A DNA stretch of 64,000 nucleotides from Montifringilla adamsi (GCA_017590115.1 JAGGNK010006892.1:12062429-12126428); one strand, 5' to 3'; numbered from the stretch's first letter, positions 23,661 to 36,811 are shown. Made by a program: numbers and translations. Notes: generated by a model not told the origin, from the letters alone.

Positions 23661-24526
23661 CAACCTTGTAAATTATGGCTTCCCTGGTTATTTCACAACA
23701 TACCTATGCCAATGGTAAGTTGATGAGGTGACAGTAATCTCTATATCCAAGAACTTTGTCTACGTAACACAAGTGAGGGTAGTACATAATTCCAGTGCTG
23801 CAAAACATATTCAGATGGGCATATTTAAGACAGAGCTTTGTAACATGGTTATGAAAAAATGTTTGCACAAAACTATATAGCTACATAAGTCAAGTTTTCA
23901 ATTTTATGGTTCTATGCAATTATTTCCAGTAAACACACTTCTAGGCAGGAGTTAGAGATATTTTAGAGATAAGTCTCCATGCTTTAGAGCTAATTTATCA
24001 ATTTGTTTCTGTGTTAGATCAAGATAAAATTTTATTCTCTGGAGCTACACATCAGTTTTGTTTAAACTTTCATGGCAGTACACACATTATACCAGCTGTC
24101 ATAGATTTTAAACTTTGGATCTGTAGCCCTTAACAAAATGATGAGCCTCATTGGCTGATATTTTTGTGATGGGGATGGCAATGGGAAAGTTGGGTAATGA
24201 TAACAAAACTAAAACCAAACAAATGGTGTAAAAAAAAATGGGAGAACATGAACATATTTCTATAATTTTGTTCTCATTTCAGTGTTATGAAGACTTTCTC
24301 AAAACCAGAGGAAATCTACAAAATTGGTCATTAAGTTGTGAGGAAATATTTTTTTAGATACTCTGCAACTGCTGGTAATGGAATGCTGCTTATAAAATTG
24401 CAAGAGAAGATCCCTGTAATCAGTCATCAAAGTCTTCAAAAGAAACTGAGCACCACAGGATAAGGGGGAAAGAACAGGCATGGAGTGGAACTGCCAAGAG
24501 TAGGCTGGAGAATGTGCTCCTCAGCC
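23661..24526. other. AT-rich non-coding DNA, nothing recognised
   Basis: No gene or repeat is recognised between the LTR-like element and the next CR1. Confidence 0.6.
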
Positions 24527-25160
24527 TTATCTAACAAACAGTGAAGGCCTTGCTGGAGACTTAAAGTTGAGGGCAACCTTAGCTGCAGTGACCACGAGGT
24601 TGTGAAGTCCAGTATTGTGGATGGAGGAAACATGGCAGCAAGTAAGATACAATCACAGGCTTCAGAAAAACTAGTTTTAGCCTCTTCTGGGATCTTCTTG
24701 GAAGAATCCCATGGGGACAGGTTCTGCAATGTAGAGGAGTCTGAGAGCTGCTTGATAATCAAGAATCACTTTATCCAATCTCAAAAACAATTCTCTTGAC
24801 CAAGAAACAAACAAAAGAGGCAAGAGACCCACGGGGGTGAAATAATAACTCAAGAATAAGCAGGAAATATACAGGAGATGGAAGCAGGATCAGGCCACTT
24901 TAAATGAATATAGAGAGAGATGTAGTCAAAGTAGAAATGAGACGAGGAAGGCCAAGGTCTGTCTGTGATTAAATCTGGCCAAGGATGTGAAGGACAAGAA
25001 TAAGGGCTTTCTAAAATATGTCAACAGCAAAAGGAAAACAAAGGGAAATGTGGGTCCATTACTAAATGGAGGGGGATCCTGGTAACAGAACACAGAGAAG
25101 TCAGAGTTAATGAATGTCTTCCTTGTGTTGGTCTTCACTGACAAGATCAGCCCTTAGAGA
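24527..25160 (+). mobile_element. CR1 LINE fragment, ORF2 linker region
   Basis: It matches the region of CR1 ORF2 between endonuclease and reverse transcriptase. It starts near AACAGTGAAGGCCTTGCTGG and GCTGCAGTGACCACGAGG, passes through TCTGGGATCTTCTTGGAAGA and GTGGGTCCATTACTAAATGG, and ends near TTGGTCTTCACTGACAAGA. The frame is broken by indels. Its subtype differs from the CR1 at 2.6 kb. The reverse-transcriptase region expected next is missing, and the downstream piece resumes at the ORF2 C-terminus, so most of the middle of the element has been deleted. Confidence 0.85.
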
Positions 25161-25234
25161 TCTCTTACGCAGGAATGCAGGTTAGAGGAATGTTGGAAGG
25201 AAGACTTTTCCTTGAAGAGTGAAAAAGAGGACGA

Positions 25235-25450
25235 GGGGTCTGGAGTAGCTCTCTTACAAGTACAGGCTGAGGGAGCTGGGCTTCTCTTCTGGAGAAGAGA
25301 CGACTGAGAGGGACCTTATCAATGTATACAAGCACCCAAAGGGAGGGTGCCAAGAGGCAAGACCCAGGCTCTGCTTGGTAGTGTCAAGCAATAGGACAAG
25401 ATGAAATGGGCAAAACTGGCGCACAAGGAGATCCACCTGAATATGTGGGA
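25235..25450 (+). mobile_element. CR1 LINE fragment, ORF2 C-terminal region
   Basis: It matches CR1 sequence coding for the end of ORF2: GAGGGAGCTGGGCTTCTCTT, GGAGAAGAGACGACTGAGAG, GGGACCTTATCAATGTATAC and AGGACAAGATGAAATGGGC. It is in the same orientation as the piece ending at 25160 and probably belongs to the same insertion. The 3' UTR and octamer end are absent, so the element is truncated on this side too, which is unusual for CR1 and implies later deletion. Confidence 0.85.
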
Positions 25451-26368
25451 TATCACTCTCCTAGCAATAATGTCTCATCCACAAAACTTCAGAGAGAAAA
25501 TGCTAACTGGTGAACTTTTGCACTTTAGCTCTATTAGTCTTTTTTTCATGGGTTCTCAACCTAGTCAATTGACATATTTAGGTATGCTATTTAGAGTTAG
25601 ATGAGCTCCTTTCTTCTTTAGAGAAGGTGCTTAGGTGACTAGTTTAGCTGTCTACCCCACTGCCTATCAAAGGGCTAGATTGATTGTAACAAAGTTTCAG
25701 TAGCCATATATTTTCTAAATATTTACTGTACAATTTTATCCATTTTAACCAAAACACCATACACAGCCAGCTTCACAGAAGGAGGTATATAGTATTTCTT
25801 TACCCTGAACTGCCTTTCTAGGCTGCTCACCTTAGTAACGTAAGTACCTAAGTAATGAAATACTGCATCCCAGGTACACAGTAGATGTATCCTTGAATTA
25901 TTTGCACTGAATTATTTTTCCTGTTGGAATTGTTATTTTTTGTATAATTAAAGAAATTAGTCATCATGACAACAAACAACTGAAAATATTTGCGTATCTT
26001 CAGTCATACAGTGATGCAGATTGTGTGAACTGGAATAATTAGCCCAAGAATACTTGACAGAATGTGATAAGTCAGTGTAGTCATGTCATGTGACATCAGT
26101 GGCCTGAAGTGAAGAAATGGTAGATTACTACATTGAAACCAACTGACTGGAGATGGTTTAGTGCCAGATCATTATTTTAAACGAGACATATGATGCATAC
26201 AGAACACTGTAAAAGCTCAGCAGGAACACAGTGCTTTCAGATATTACCAGTCTCAAAAGGCATGAACTATGGCTTTCAGCACACAGGGAAGGGGAGTGAG
26301 GGATTAAAGCAATAACCTCTGTACAATGAGTACTGTGTTTTTACATCATTAGCAAAAGCGAAAATGAC

Positions 26369-26428
26369 TGTTCTATTTGTAGAAGCTTACAAAATAAATG
26401 TTCTATTTGTATAAGCCTACAAATATTG
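26369..26428. repeat. Tandem duplication, 30-bp unit, two copies
   Basis: TGTTCTATTTGTAGAAGCTT at 26369 is repeated as TGTTCTATTTGTATAAGCCT at 26399, and both continue with ACAAA. Each copy has a few substitutions. Confidence 0.85.
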
Positions 26429-26624
26429 AAAGAAACAGTGATGATATCATATCTGTTGAACTTGAACTGAGTTGAATAATTTTATCTGATTTGAGAGCTG
26501 TCTACATTGGATTTTCTGTTGCTAAAGCAACAGCAAATGTAGCTGTGAAATGAATGGACAAAATAATCCACAAGCACTTCAAAACATTATGTACATGTTC
26601 ATTTTTACTGTATGCCATACCCAC

Positions 26625-26658
26625 AAACATATATTTAAGTACTCAAAAATATATGTTT
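26625..26658. repeat. Inverted repeat, 12-bp arms, 10-nt loop
   Basis: AAACATATATTT (26625-26636) is the exact reverse complement of AAATATATGTTT (26647-26658). Both arms are AT-rich, so chance is more plausible here than for the other hairpins. Confidence 0.7.
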
Positions 26659-27610
26659 ATATGTATGTTAAGTATGCTTTGCCAAACTTTGTGAATGCAT
26701 ATGTATTAAGACTCTGAAACAGCTTTTTGCAAAATATTTATTAAGTAGATCAATTTGTAGAATTAGAAGCTACTTTGAAACAATTGTGCTAACTGAACAT
26801 AATTGCTATAGATGTGATCCTGAGGAGTAACCAGGGATTGAGCAATCCTATATTGTATCTGTAGAATGTTTTCCAATCTAGACAAACCACAGATGTTTTT
26901 TGCCCATATAACTGTTCCATCTGAGAAAACAGACAGGTTATGATAGATGTTGTACATCAGGAGCAAGACTGTTCCTCCCCCAGATCCATGCAGTCCAACT
27001 GGATAAAACAGGTGAGATTTGAGAGGAATGCTGGGAATGCCCATCCAGTAGAGTAACATATATTCAGTAAGACTGAAACAGAAAAGAATACTGAATTAGT
27101 GGATGCCAGAAGTGTTTTTACTAGAACCAGTCACTTGAGACTCTTTCACAACATGGAAAAACAGCCATCACTGTGAAGGAATACAGTGCTGGGAATCAGG
27201 TCACCCTGTGGCTTTAAGTAGATTTCCAGCCCTAAAGAAGGGAAGACGTTAGATAGGCACTGCTTGGAAAGGAAGTGTGGCATCAGAGGGAACAGAGATG
27301 GAATGAACAAGGCTGACAAAGTAAAGGGAGTAAATTTCTTTGGAGAGCTAGAAAGTACTTCTTCCATAGTCTAAAAAAGTTCAGTTTTCTGTTGCTTTTT
27401 GGTTGGTTGGAATTGTCTTGACCTTCTGCTGGACTGCAAATAAAGTCTGAGATTTTGCAACATTGATACTCATGGTCCTAAATAGCAGGAGGAAAGAGCC
27501 ATCTAATGCCCTGCTGTTATCATACACTTCCTAGAACTTCATGTCTGGTCAGAGGAAATTATTTTCGTTCTCATTTTTCATTTACAGCTAATAAAGGCAG
27601 GAAAACCTTT

Positions 27611-27636
27611 ACCTTACTACTGAAGAGTAGTAAGGT
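27611..27636. repeat. Perfect inverted repeat, 11-bp arms, 4-nt loop
   Basis: ACCTTACTACT (27611-27621) is the exact reverse complement of 27626-27636 around loop GAAG. It has the same geometry as the hairpins at 2740 and 8005. Confidence 0.85.
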
Positions 27637-28596
27637 GTTATGTAACAATCTGCTTTTTTATTTCCTGTACTTTTGGATGAGATCTAATTCTATTGTCTAA
27701 TATTGACAAATTACTACCATTAGTGAGACAATTTCAGTGAAGATATATAAACAACCAATTATAATTTATAAATCGCATACTACTTATATATATATAATTT
27801 ACAAACTGTGAAAAATAAAACACATATAGTTATATTAAATACAATACATAATGAAACAAGCAGATAGAAGGTGATTTAAGCTAATTAAAATTTGCCCATG
27901 CTACCCTCATTATGGTCCCTAATGTATTCAACTCTGTTAGAATCTTTCATCTCTCAGGTCTGCTGAAACAAAGGAAAGAAAACTAATTAGGATTATTTAA
28001 TACTTTTTTGTTTATGTATGCAGGCTTTTTTCCTTTAAAAAATAGACCTTATTAGAAATAAACTAGGATACTTCTCTGCTTGTCCACGAATTGTTACCTA
28101 TGTTGCAACAGTAAATCTCTGGCATTTGTTGTTTAATTTAAAAGACTATTCCAGCTGCAAGAGCAGACAGAATTTTATCAGTGAATGGCAAAAGCTCTTC
28201 TACATTCTTGAAATCCCTGGAATGTGTCCTAAGCAGTGCTCAAGCTATTTCAATTTTTTAACTTACATCAAATTAATTCATAACAGTGCCAGTTTCTTTC
28301 CACAGTCTGTAAAGACAGCTTAGATTGACTGGCATAGGTGAATCCCTTCTTGATTCCTGTCTCCTGCCTATTGTCTCAATAGGTGGTTGGGATATGGAAA
28401 CATTTTTTCCTAGTGTGATAATCACCAATGAGAAGAACAGGAAGAAGTATTGTATGTTGAGAGTGGCAGAAACAGATTATTTCAATTCTACTGAGTTTCC
28501 TGCTTCAGCACTTAGTGATGGTATCCAGTGTGACTTTAGGCCATTCTCTTAGAATCCAAGTCTAGTCTTTTTGGATGTGCAGTTTTACAAAACTAC

Positions 28597-28850
28597 AGAA
28601 TCATAGAATCATTTAGGTTGGAAAATACTCCAAGATCATTGAGTTCAAACTTTGATCCATCACCACCTCGGTAACTAAACCACAGCACTGAGAGCAGCCC
28701 CTCAATGTCTTCCTTACAGTGATGGGCCCAAAATTGAACACAGCATTCAAAGTTTGGTCTCACCAGTGCCAAGTACAGGGGGATGGTCTCTGCACTGGTC
28801 CTGCTGAACATACTCTTCTTATACAATATTTTGATATTTTGGTATCCTAC
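28597..28850 (-). mobile_element. CR1 LINE 3' end fragment with internal deletion
   Basis: It begins with ACAGAATCATAGAATCATTT, the reverse complement of the CR1 3' end. The first about 105 bp are 3' UTR. At roughly 28690 the match jumps into ORF2 C-terminal sequence, which on the minus strand encodes residues such as LYLALVRPNFECCVQFWAHH, a well-known CR1 ORF2 C-terminal phrase. UTR sequence between the two parts is deleted. Confidence 0.9.
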
Positions 28851-30487
28851 AAAATATTCCTAGAGAAACTTACACAGAAAAAACTGATTTTAAAAGTAAT
28901 TTATAACTCTATCACAGAAAAAGAAGCAGAGTATCCCTTTACCCTGGCAGCTTTCTTCCCAGGGTCTCCTGTACACAATGGAAGCCGAAATTTCTGTGAC
29001 ACACATGTATATCTCCATCACTTTAGTAGTCATCATGCTTCTTAAAACAGGAATGTAAAGACTGTTAGACAAATTTGACTTTTTAAGAAAATTATCACAA
29101 AGGCATTATTCTTGCTTTTTCTATTTCTACATATTTTTGGTAAAGCAAAACCAAATGAAAAACCACACACACAAACATACACACCACAAATCCCCCAGCA
29201 ATGACAAAAGACTCATGGCTTGATAAAAAATGTATCAGCTTTCAGTCTTAAAGGTAAAATTACCATGATGTTAATAAAAATTTTTAAAAGTCTCTTTAGA
29301 AAGAAGGGCACAAACTACATTCAGAATACAGTTTGATATTTTATATTCTAATGCAGTTATTTAACATAAACAGGATAAATTTGGAGTCAGTGATTTGTGC
29401 TACCTTGCCCTTACAAAAAAATACAAGTGGTCACTTGAAAGTCAACATGGCTATTAGAAACTAAACTATCAATAGCACTGGTATTATAGTAGAGCCCAAA
29501 GCCCAGAAGAAATCAAGATTGCAGGGAAAAGTGAGTAGCTGGAAGAGTTTTCATCCAGAACCGAAAGCCCAGACTCTTCTGTAGAAGTGAACACATCTGA
29601 AATACAGCTGGAGTGTGGGAGAATCACAGCAATACAGAGCAGCTGAGCTGAGGATGTACCTCTGGGGATCATTAGTCAAACTCGTGCTGCAGGCAGGATC
29701 ACTAGCAGCAGGTTCCCCAGAATAATCTCCAGTCAGACTTCCAATATCTCCGAAGTTTTTCTATACCTACCACTAGTGTTTGACCGCTGTCACAGTAAAA
29801 AAAGTTTATTGCTTATATTCAAATAGCATGTCTTGTACTTTAACTTGTGCCTGAAAAGCAGCCTACAGATCTGCTCTAGCAGCTTCATTCCTTTTTCTAA
29901 CTTGGTGGGGGAAGAAAGTGGGATTTTGTTGGCAGTCAGTTCACTAAATTCACAAAAATACCAAAAGGAGGATGGTACTGTCATGAAGCTGTATTAAAAA
30001 GACATATGAAGCTGAATAATATGTCAGTGAGAGAGACTGTCTTTTACAAACTAAGTTAAAAGCTGGCAAGTGGCTGCTGTATGTGTAGGACGTCAGGTGG
30101 GTCTCCTTCCCTTCTCTAGCCATTCCCAAGATGAAAGCAGGAGATTGCAATCATCTGCAGGAAAGACAGGGAGAAACCAGCTCTGCACAGTCTTGGTGCT
30201 AGAAAAGGAAGACAAGGAGCTAAAGGAAGGCAATTCACCTGAGTTTTCTGAGGACTGGACTTTTGAGAACATCCAGAGAAGGGGACATCCTTCCTTTGAG
30301 TTACGAGTGTACCGGATGGCGAAGTCTGTAGTGAGCTCTCAAGCTGATTATTTCTTCAGCCATCAAACCATTATGTCTATATTTGCCTCTATCTATATTT
30401 GCAAAAAAAAATACGCCTCTGTTCTTAGGAAATGTAAATGTCTCTGAAGAAAGTAAAGTAGATATGGGAGAAAATTCTGAACATGCA
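28851..30487. other. AT-rich non-coding DNA, nothing recognised
   Basis: No gene or transposon is recognised. Open frames at 30.07-30.45 kb and the opposing 30.30-30.67 kb overlap each other and partly run into the CR1 that follows. Confidence 0.55.
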
Positions 30488-30686
30488 GAAACAATTTTTT
30501 GCTGTGAGAGTGACCAAGAAGTAAAACAGGTTGCCAGAGAGATGGTGGACTCTTCATCCTTGCAGATATTCAAAAGGCATCTGACATGGTCCTGAGAAAC
30601 CTGCTCTAGGTAGCACTGCTTGAACAGGGGAGGTGGCAAATAACATTCAGAGGTTACTGCCAACCTCAAGCATTTTGTGGTTCTAA
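30488..30686 (+). mobile_element. CR1 LINE 3' end fragment
   Basis: It matches the CR1 3' region: TGAGAGTGACCAAGAAGTAA, AACAGGTTGCCAGAGAGATG, CTCTTCATCCTTGCAGATAT and CCTGCTCTAGGTAGCACTGC. It ends near GCCAACCTCAAGCATTTTGT. The terminal octamer is reduced to GTGGTTCTA, and the insertion is truncated at its 5' side. Confidence 0.87.
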
Positions 30687-33600
30687 ATTTTTATGAAAAT
30701 AGTTAGTTATTATCTCTATTCTAGAGAAGAATACTGAAGGTGTTGCACTGACCCTCTTTTAAGGTCCCATACCTTACTTAGGAATGAGTTTCAGACAATT
30801 TTGGAATTTTACATCAACATTTTGAGAGGAAAAGACTCAATTCATGCCTTGAAAATTAATTTTTTGAAAGCCTGAAGGCTTTTTTTTGCTGCGTCCAGCA
30901 GCCCATGGTTTTAATAGGACCATGCTCAAGGACTGCACCAGGCCCTGTGTTTTGCCCATGTCACCAGTAGTACCCAAAACTTGTATCTTTCCCCAGGAGT
31001 TTGAAAACATGTGGTGGCTGAGGGGAGTGGATATATCTCTGGGAATTTTTTTTTTTCTCTGCGCAGAAAGTTTCAAACTTCTCCTCTTTAGGTACTGTTG
31101 CTTTAACTCCCATTTTTTGCTGCTTGGTGGATTTGCAGATCTGAGGGTTGGTTGCTTTGTGAAGGCCCACACACCATACGTGAGCTGTGGCGGGGGAGAG
31201 AAGAAGGCAGTTAGTGATGTTTGCTGCTTGCAGAGACTGTACAGTAGAACATCTCTAATTTCAAGGACCCCTGTTCCCTGTCTCTGTACAACAGTGCTTG
31301 GCTATGGTTACAGAGAAGTGCTTTGCAGCAGAAACACAATAAATATGATAATGAGTCAGACTGAGCTCAAATGACCATAGTGGCATAAAAAATTGGTGGA
31401 AGATATCAAGACAGCACTGGGGAAACCCGAGAAAAAAAAACTTATAAGAGGTTTTATGGTTGCATGTTTGCAACCACCTACTTCCGAAGAAAAAATGTCA
31501 TCCATTCCAGGCGGTAGGGATACTGCCACTCATTTGAACTGCAGTCACTGAGTGGCAGGAGCTGAAGATTTCCCCTACCACATTGACTTCTAGGCTGCAG
31601 ACAGCAGAGGAAGAAGGGGAAGAAGAAACTAATAAAGTCTAAAGAAGGACAGAAACTCTAAGATGTTGCTAGATTTTTAAGTAACTTAACAATAAAGGCA
31701 GCACTAATAATTTAAGATAGAGCTTGTTCTCCCCAGTTTCTCAATGGTTTTCAATATGATAGAGGCACTGTTTAGATTGCTTCCCTATAATTATTAGGAA
31801 GCATCTTATTTGCTATGTCTCTTATTAGAAGCAGAGCCTAAATACTTCAGTCTAATTATTACTCATTCATGAATGCCTGCTTCATTGTTCTAAATGGAAA
31901 CATGCTCTTAGAGAGGTAATAAAATTATAACTAGAATCTATTCAGGACTAATTTAAGAGTGGATGCTCAAAGCAGTCTACACTGAAGTCATCTGGAGCAT
32001 GTATGAGTATGCAAGAACTGTTATATACAGTTCTGCATATACTATTTAATTGTTACAGTTGTATTTGACATAGGAAAATGACTTCTTGATCTAAATGGTT
32101 TTGAATTTGCAAGGCTCATGCTCCACTGCTTAAATTGCACAGATTCATAGACAGCAGAGAAGCAGTGTTGTTCAGTGCCAGATCTGGATCACAAAATTCA
32201 GCTGTATTTCAGCTAAGTAGCACCACAAGAAACATAGCATTAAGACACAATCACCATGCTCAGGCACAGTCACTATCTATCATGCAGACAAACTCCATTT
32301 CTCACAGCAAAACATTTACTAACCTTCTGTCTGAGAAGAAAATTGCAGTGTACATTTCAAAACAGTTTTCCTAAAATGCATAAAATGAGTAATAGCCAAA
32401 ACAGGCTTCTAACAGGTGTAGTCATATATAGTGTCAATACAAGTAAAATCAAATATAACACTTTTGAGTATTCTTTTCACTCTAGTTATGAAGATGAATA
32501 TGTATTTCTAACCTATTAGCTGGCAAAAGAATCCACATTGAAGTTAACCAAGAAAATGCTGTCCAAGATTCCAGACTTTGTCCATAGGAAGCAATGTTTC
32601 ATCACCAATGCAAGACAGACAGCTGGGTATGAAAAAGCCAACAGAGCTGCTAAGACAGACAAATGCAAGTTCTGCTCTGCCTATTCAGAACTCCATAGGG
32701 AGCCACTGTAGTGAATGGAGGATGGATTGTGCTTACTGCTGTACAGAGATGTGTTTCTGAGGTCTCTCCTAACAGCAATTTGCTCATTCTTATGGATTCA
32801 CGCCCCTACAGAGTTCATTGCTCCACTTCTCTGTGTGTTAACCAGGAATGCAAGTCCATGTTTCAAAAGCAGAAAGCTCTAACACTTTCAAGAGAATCTT
32901 GTCAGCTGGAAGACAAGGCTCAAAGGACATGAGGAAAAAAAAAGGTCATCTCAGGTAAACCTAATCTTGTCAAAATCTTTATATTGAAAATATAAATGTT
33001 TCATATAGACAAATGTCTATATGCAGTATGGATACAACTTCTGATTGACAGTCACCTAACCTATAGAAGATGAGGGATTTTTTTTTTTTCCACAGCAGGA
33101 CACTAATGATTCTGCTATCAATAGCAGTTGTATTTTGCTCAGGTTCTGGCTCAACAGGACCATTTAATTTTTCTGACACATTATCACTGACCTTATCAAA
33201 AAGCATAAGGATAGGATTTTTCTTCTGGTAGAAAACTAGATCACAGGAGCAGGTCTACATTATATAAACGTGCCTGTGATTGATACAAAATACCTCCTGT
33301 TCAATGTGTGTAACTCCAAAATTATAGTTGAAGAACAGGCAGTTTGATATCCTGCTTTTAATTCTCTGTGGTAAGCCATTCCATTACTCCCCAGCCATAC
33401 TTGACATACATAACATAATTCTGTTTACAATTTCAACTATTAACACTATGGTAAGGAATACTAGCAAACTATAAACATATTTGGAACATAAAAGAAAGCT
33501 TTATGATTTACATAAGCTCCACAGTACAATTTTCATCTCAGATCATAATGATTATTTCAGCATTTACTGTGCTTGCTGAGGGTAATTTTAGGGTAGCTGA

Positions 33601-35431
33601 TCTCTGCTGAAAGGGTATGTCCTTTAAATAAGAAAGGATAGATTAATGTCAGAAAAAATATTATTGATTTAATGTGTTGAATACTTTTATGTATCCTGGT
33701 AGATATAATCTCATTTTTACAACCATTTTAAAAGCTAGTCTGGTTTCTGCGTGGTAATGCACTAGCTTTCTCCCCCTGGAATGGAGGATTTGTTACAGAT
33801 TACTGACCTGAAACTTAATTCACAGAAGGAAGGAAAGCATGCTAGCTGAATCTTCCTTCCTTAAGTATATATTTCCACTTTCAGCTGCATTTTCATTTTC
33901 TGTCCAAAAAAAGAAAAAAAAAAAGAGCAATAATATTCTAGTGACATATCTTTGGTACTTCCAGGACATAATATCAATAGTGTAATGTAGCCAGGTCATT
34001 TTGCTTTCTACATTCCAGTACAGTGAAGGCCCTAAGGTATGTCTTGACCTTTTCCACTGTTGACTACACAAAGGTTTCCAATTTTGATTTGCCAGTTGCT
34101 AATCTTAGTTGACTAAAACCACAGCCAAGTTCTCCTGAGAAACAGTTAGATTGCATTACTCAGTACATTACTCATGGTTTATATGGCATTCACTTACTAC
34201 ACTGAACTGCAGCTAAGCATTGCACCTGATATATTTTAAGGGATTTAAATGATGCTGGTTGGCAGACATGTAACTTCATCAGCTGTGACACAGCTGCTAT
34301 ACACCTTTATGACCTCTTGGTACTTTATAATTTTTAATGTGTTCAGAGCTAGTCAACAGAAATGCTGTAATGTCATAATGCCATCTACAGGCCCTAAACA
34401 GTCCCAGTTTCTCTTGATGACCCTTCCTTCCATATTCCACCACACAACTAAAAGAAAGGGCTGGTAGAAAAAGAAATCATAACAAACCTTTCCAACTGAG
34501 AGTCAAATCATAAGTAATTCAAATTTCTACACTATGGTTATTAATAATGAGTTTTCTCACCATCCTAGTAATTTCTGCCAGGAACAATGCAGAGGTAGCT
34601 TTTCATATAGTATTTACTAACTCAAGCCATGGCCTCAGTTAAGAAGTGAAACACTGTAAAATAAGTGAGCAGTCCTGAATGTTGCATTGAAGTTGCATTA
34701 TTTTCAGTCCTTAAAATCACTGAGTAGCTGTTGGTCTACAGTGGTTGGTATTCCTATAATATAGATACATCCAGCCTTTCTGATCTTGAATACCAGCCAG
34801 CAAACCTTCAAAGGCCCAAGGGCCACATGATAGACATCACATATCCTAGAGAGATGAGGGAAAAAGGGAGCTACAGATGTGGTTCACAAAAAGTGACAAG
34901 AGCTCCCAAGGGGTCCCACTGCTTCACCAGGGTATTGCCAGCCTTAGCACAGCCTACTGATTTTTCCCTCAGGCTCAGAGATTCAGATTACCCAGAAGTT
35001 CCCATGCCAGCTCAGCTTCCCTGTTAATCCTGTGGCACAATCTCACAAATGGCTTGAACCTCTGAAGGCCCACGCACATCCTAAGACCCAACTTTGCCTT
35101 CCTGTTAGGTTTACCAGCAGATATGATTTTGTGCAACCACAAGACACCGTTTAAGTTGACTGGTGTTTTTGCCTCTATTTTGTCAGGTTAAATGGGAAGT
35201 AAATGGAAAAAACTGCACCAAAACACATACACCAAACAAAAGGAAGAAAAGAAAATGGCTGAAAACCAGAAACCACAGCCCAAAGACATGGGTCATCTGG
35301 CATGGGGTAACCCATATTACAAAGTGAAAACCTCTGCCCTTGCAAATGTTTCTTTTTTTATGTTTTGGAGGTAGAGAATCAGAAATAGAGAGAAAACCTG
35401 TGGCTCCATCTACATTTCAGCTCCTTCAGTC

Positions 35432-35462
35432 AGAAGCTTCTTTTCTGTTTTGGTTTAAAAGT
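35432..35462. repeat. 31-bp dispersed direct repeat, copy 1
   Basis: Begins AGAAGCTTCTTTTCTGTTTT and matches copy 2 at 36781-36811 in 30 of 31 positions. The flanks do not align. It belongs to no family I recognise. Confidence 0.8.
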
Positions 35463-36780
35463 TTCCGTTCCATGTTTCCTTTCTTTGAGGATCTGTGAAC
35501 AGAGAATGCAACAACATTGCTAATGAAAAATACACAAAGAAATTCAAGACTTAAAACTAAAACTGTTCATTCAGATTTTGAATCTAACGCACTTTTCAGT
35601 GCCTTGCTTCTTCTCTCATTCAAATAATAAAAACCTGTTACACATTCTCCTGGTGAGCAGATGTCCTTAGTCTGTGGATCTCTCCCGCAAGATTTTGTTT
35701 GCCTCCTCAAAATTACTTTAGTGCTCCTAAGAGAGGCCAGGAGCCACTGAAATTACATGAATATTATATTTACAGTATATATACACGTGACCACTTGTAG
35801 CAACAATGAAAATGTTTCTTTCTTAGGTGAGTCCTAACACAGAAGGTGAAATTCCTCTTCTATTATTTGTATAGAATCATCACATTTAAGAGAGGTCTAT
35901 GTACAAGTAGTAATTAAGAATCACAATTGTTGACTCTGTTCTAATTCAAATCTGCAGACTACAGGAAGAAAGTCGAGCTGCATCCGTAAGAAGAGCAATG
36001 TTTCAAGCTTTTATGAGGCATAATTTTTTTCAGTTAGTATTTTCAATTCCAGAGTTTTCTGCATTGTTTAAACAAAAACACACTTATTTAAAAATTATGT
36101 TTTAAATGCTTTCATACAAAAATTAGAATAACATCTCAGAAGAAGAGTCAGACTAACAGCTTGACAATAGACATCACAGTAGATTTAATTTTGCTTGCAT
36201 TCTTACTGCAGCCCCTGTCAGGCAGCAAAAAAAGATATGCTATCTGAAGCTCTTGTACTTCACATTTGTTGCATGCAGCTATTATTTTACTTGGCTTTGA
36301 TGTTTCACACAACTTTTAGAAGCAAAGAATCTGCTTTGACAACATGACATTTCCCATATGTCCCCTTAGTTGTATGAATGAGAAAACCTTGGCTAACCCT
36401 AATTAGCATTGGCACGGTTGTTTGTAATCCTTGCACTGTTTTCTATACAACATTGTTTTAGTAACTTAGAGTTATGAAAGGTTCTTCTTATTGTGCAGAG
36501 GACCAAGAGCACCATGCTGCTGAGGATACTTGACTTTAAATTGCTGGGGAGAGATGGTGGCTGAGTCCCACACCTTGGCTACCTGTCCACCTTGTAACTA
36601 GGTGGAGGTTATGGCAGGTAATGGTCTGGCTGTAGGCAGATGGGGATTGCCTCCAGGTGAATTTCTCAATTCCACATGCTTTGCTTTATGGGCTGAAGAA
36701 GATTTTCAAAAAAGCTGCTCAATCAACAGATGGAGGAGAATAGACTTACCTGAACTGGTTCACATTTTGCCTCTAGTCAT

Positions 36781-36811
36781 AGAAGCTTATTTTCTGTTTT
36801 GGTTTAAAAGT
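36781..36811. repeat. 31-bp dispersed direct repeat, copy 2
   Basis: Begins AGAAGCTTATTTTCTGTTTT, with one substitution relative to copy 1, 1349 bp upstream. It lies near the CR1 cluster at 37.1 kb. Confidence 0.8.

Larger units (their letters stand above)
25451..28596. other. AT-rich non-coding DNA
   Basis: No gene or known transposon is recognised. Two perfect inverted repeats (26.6 and 27.6 kb) and a 30-bp tandem duplication (26.37 kb) are listed separately. A (TA)n run lies near 27.78-27.80 kb. Confidence 0.6.

Noticed and set aside
30886..31374. Plus-strand open frame of 162 codons
   Set aside because: Cys/Phe/Leu-rich, no domain, overlapped by long minus-strand frames; no promoter or exon structure.
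31457..31476. Inverted repeat with 8-bp arms and 4-nt loop
   Set aside because: Eight-bp arms at one loop size are expected about once in a window of this length, so it adds no evidence to the hairpin series.
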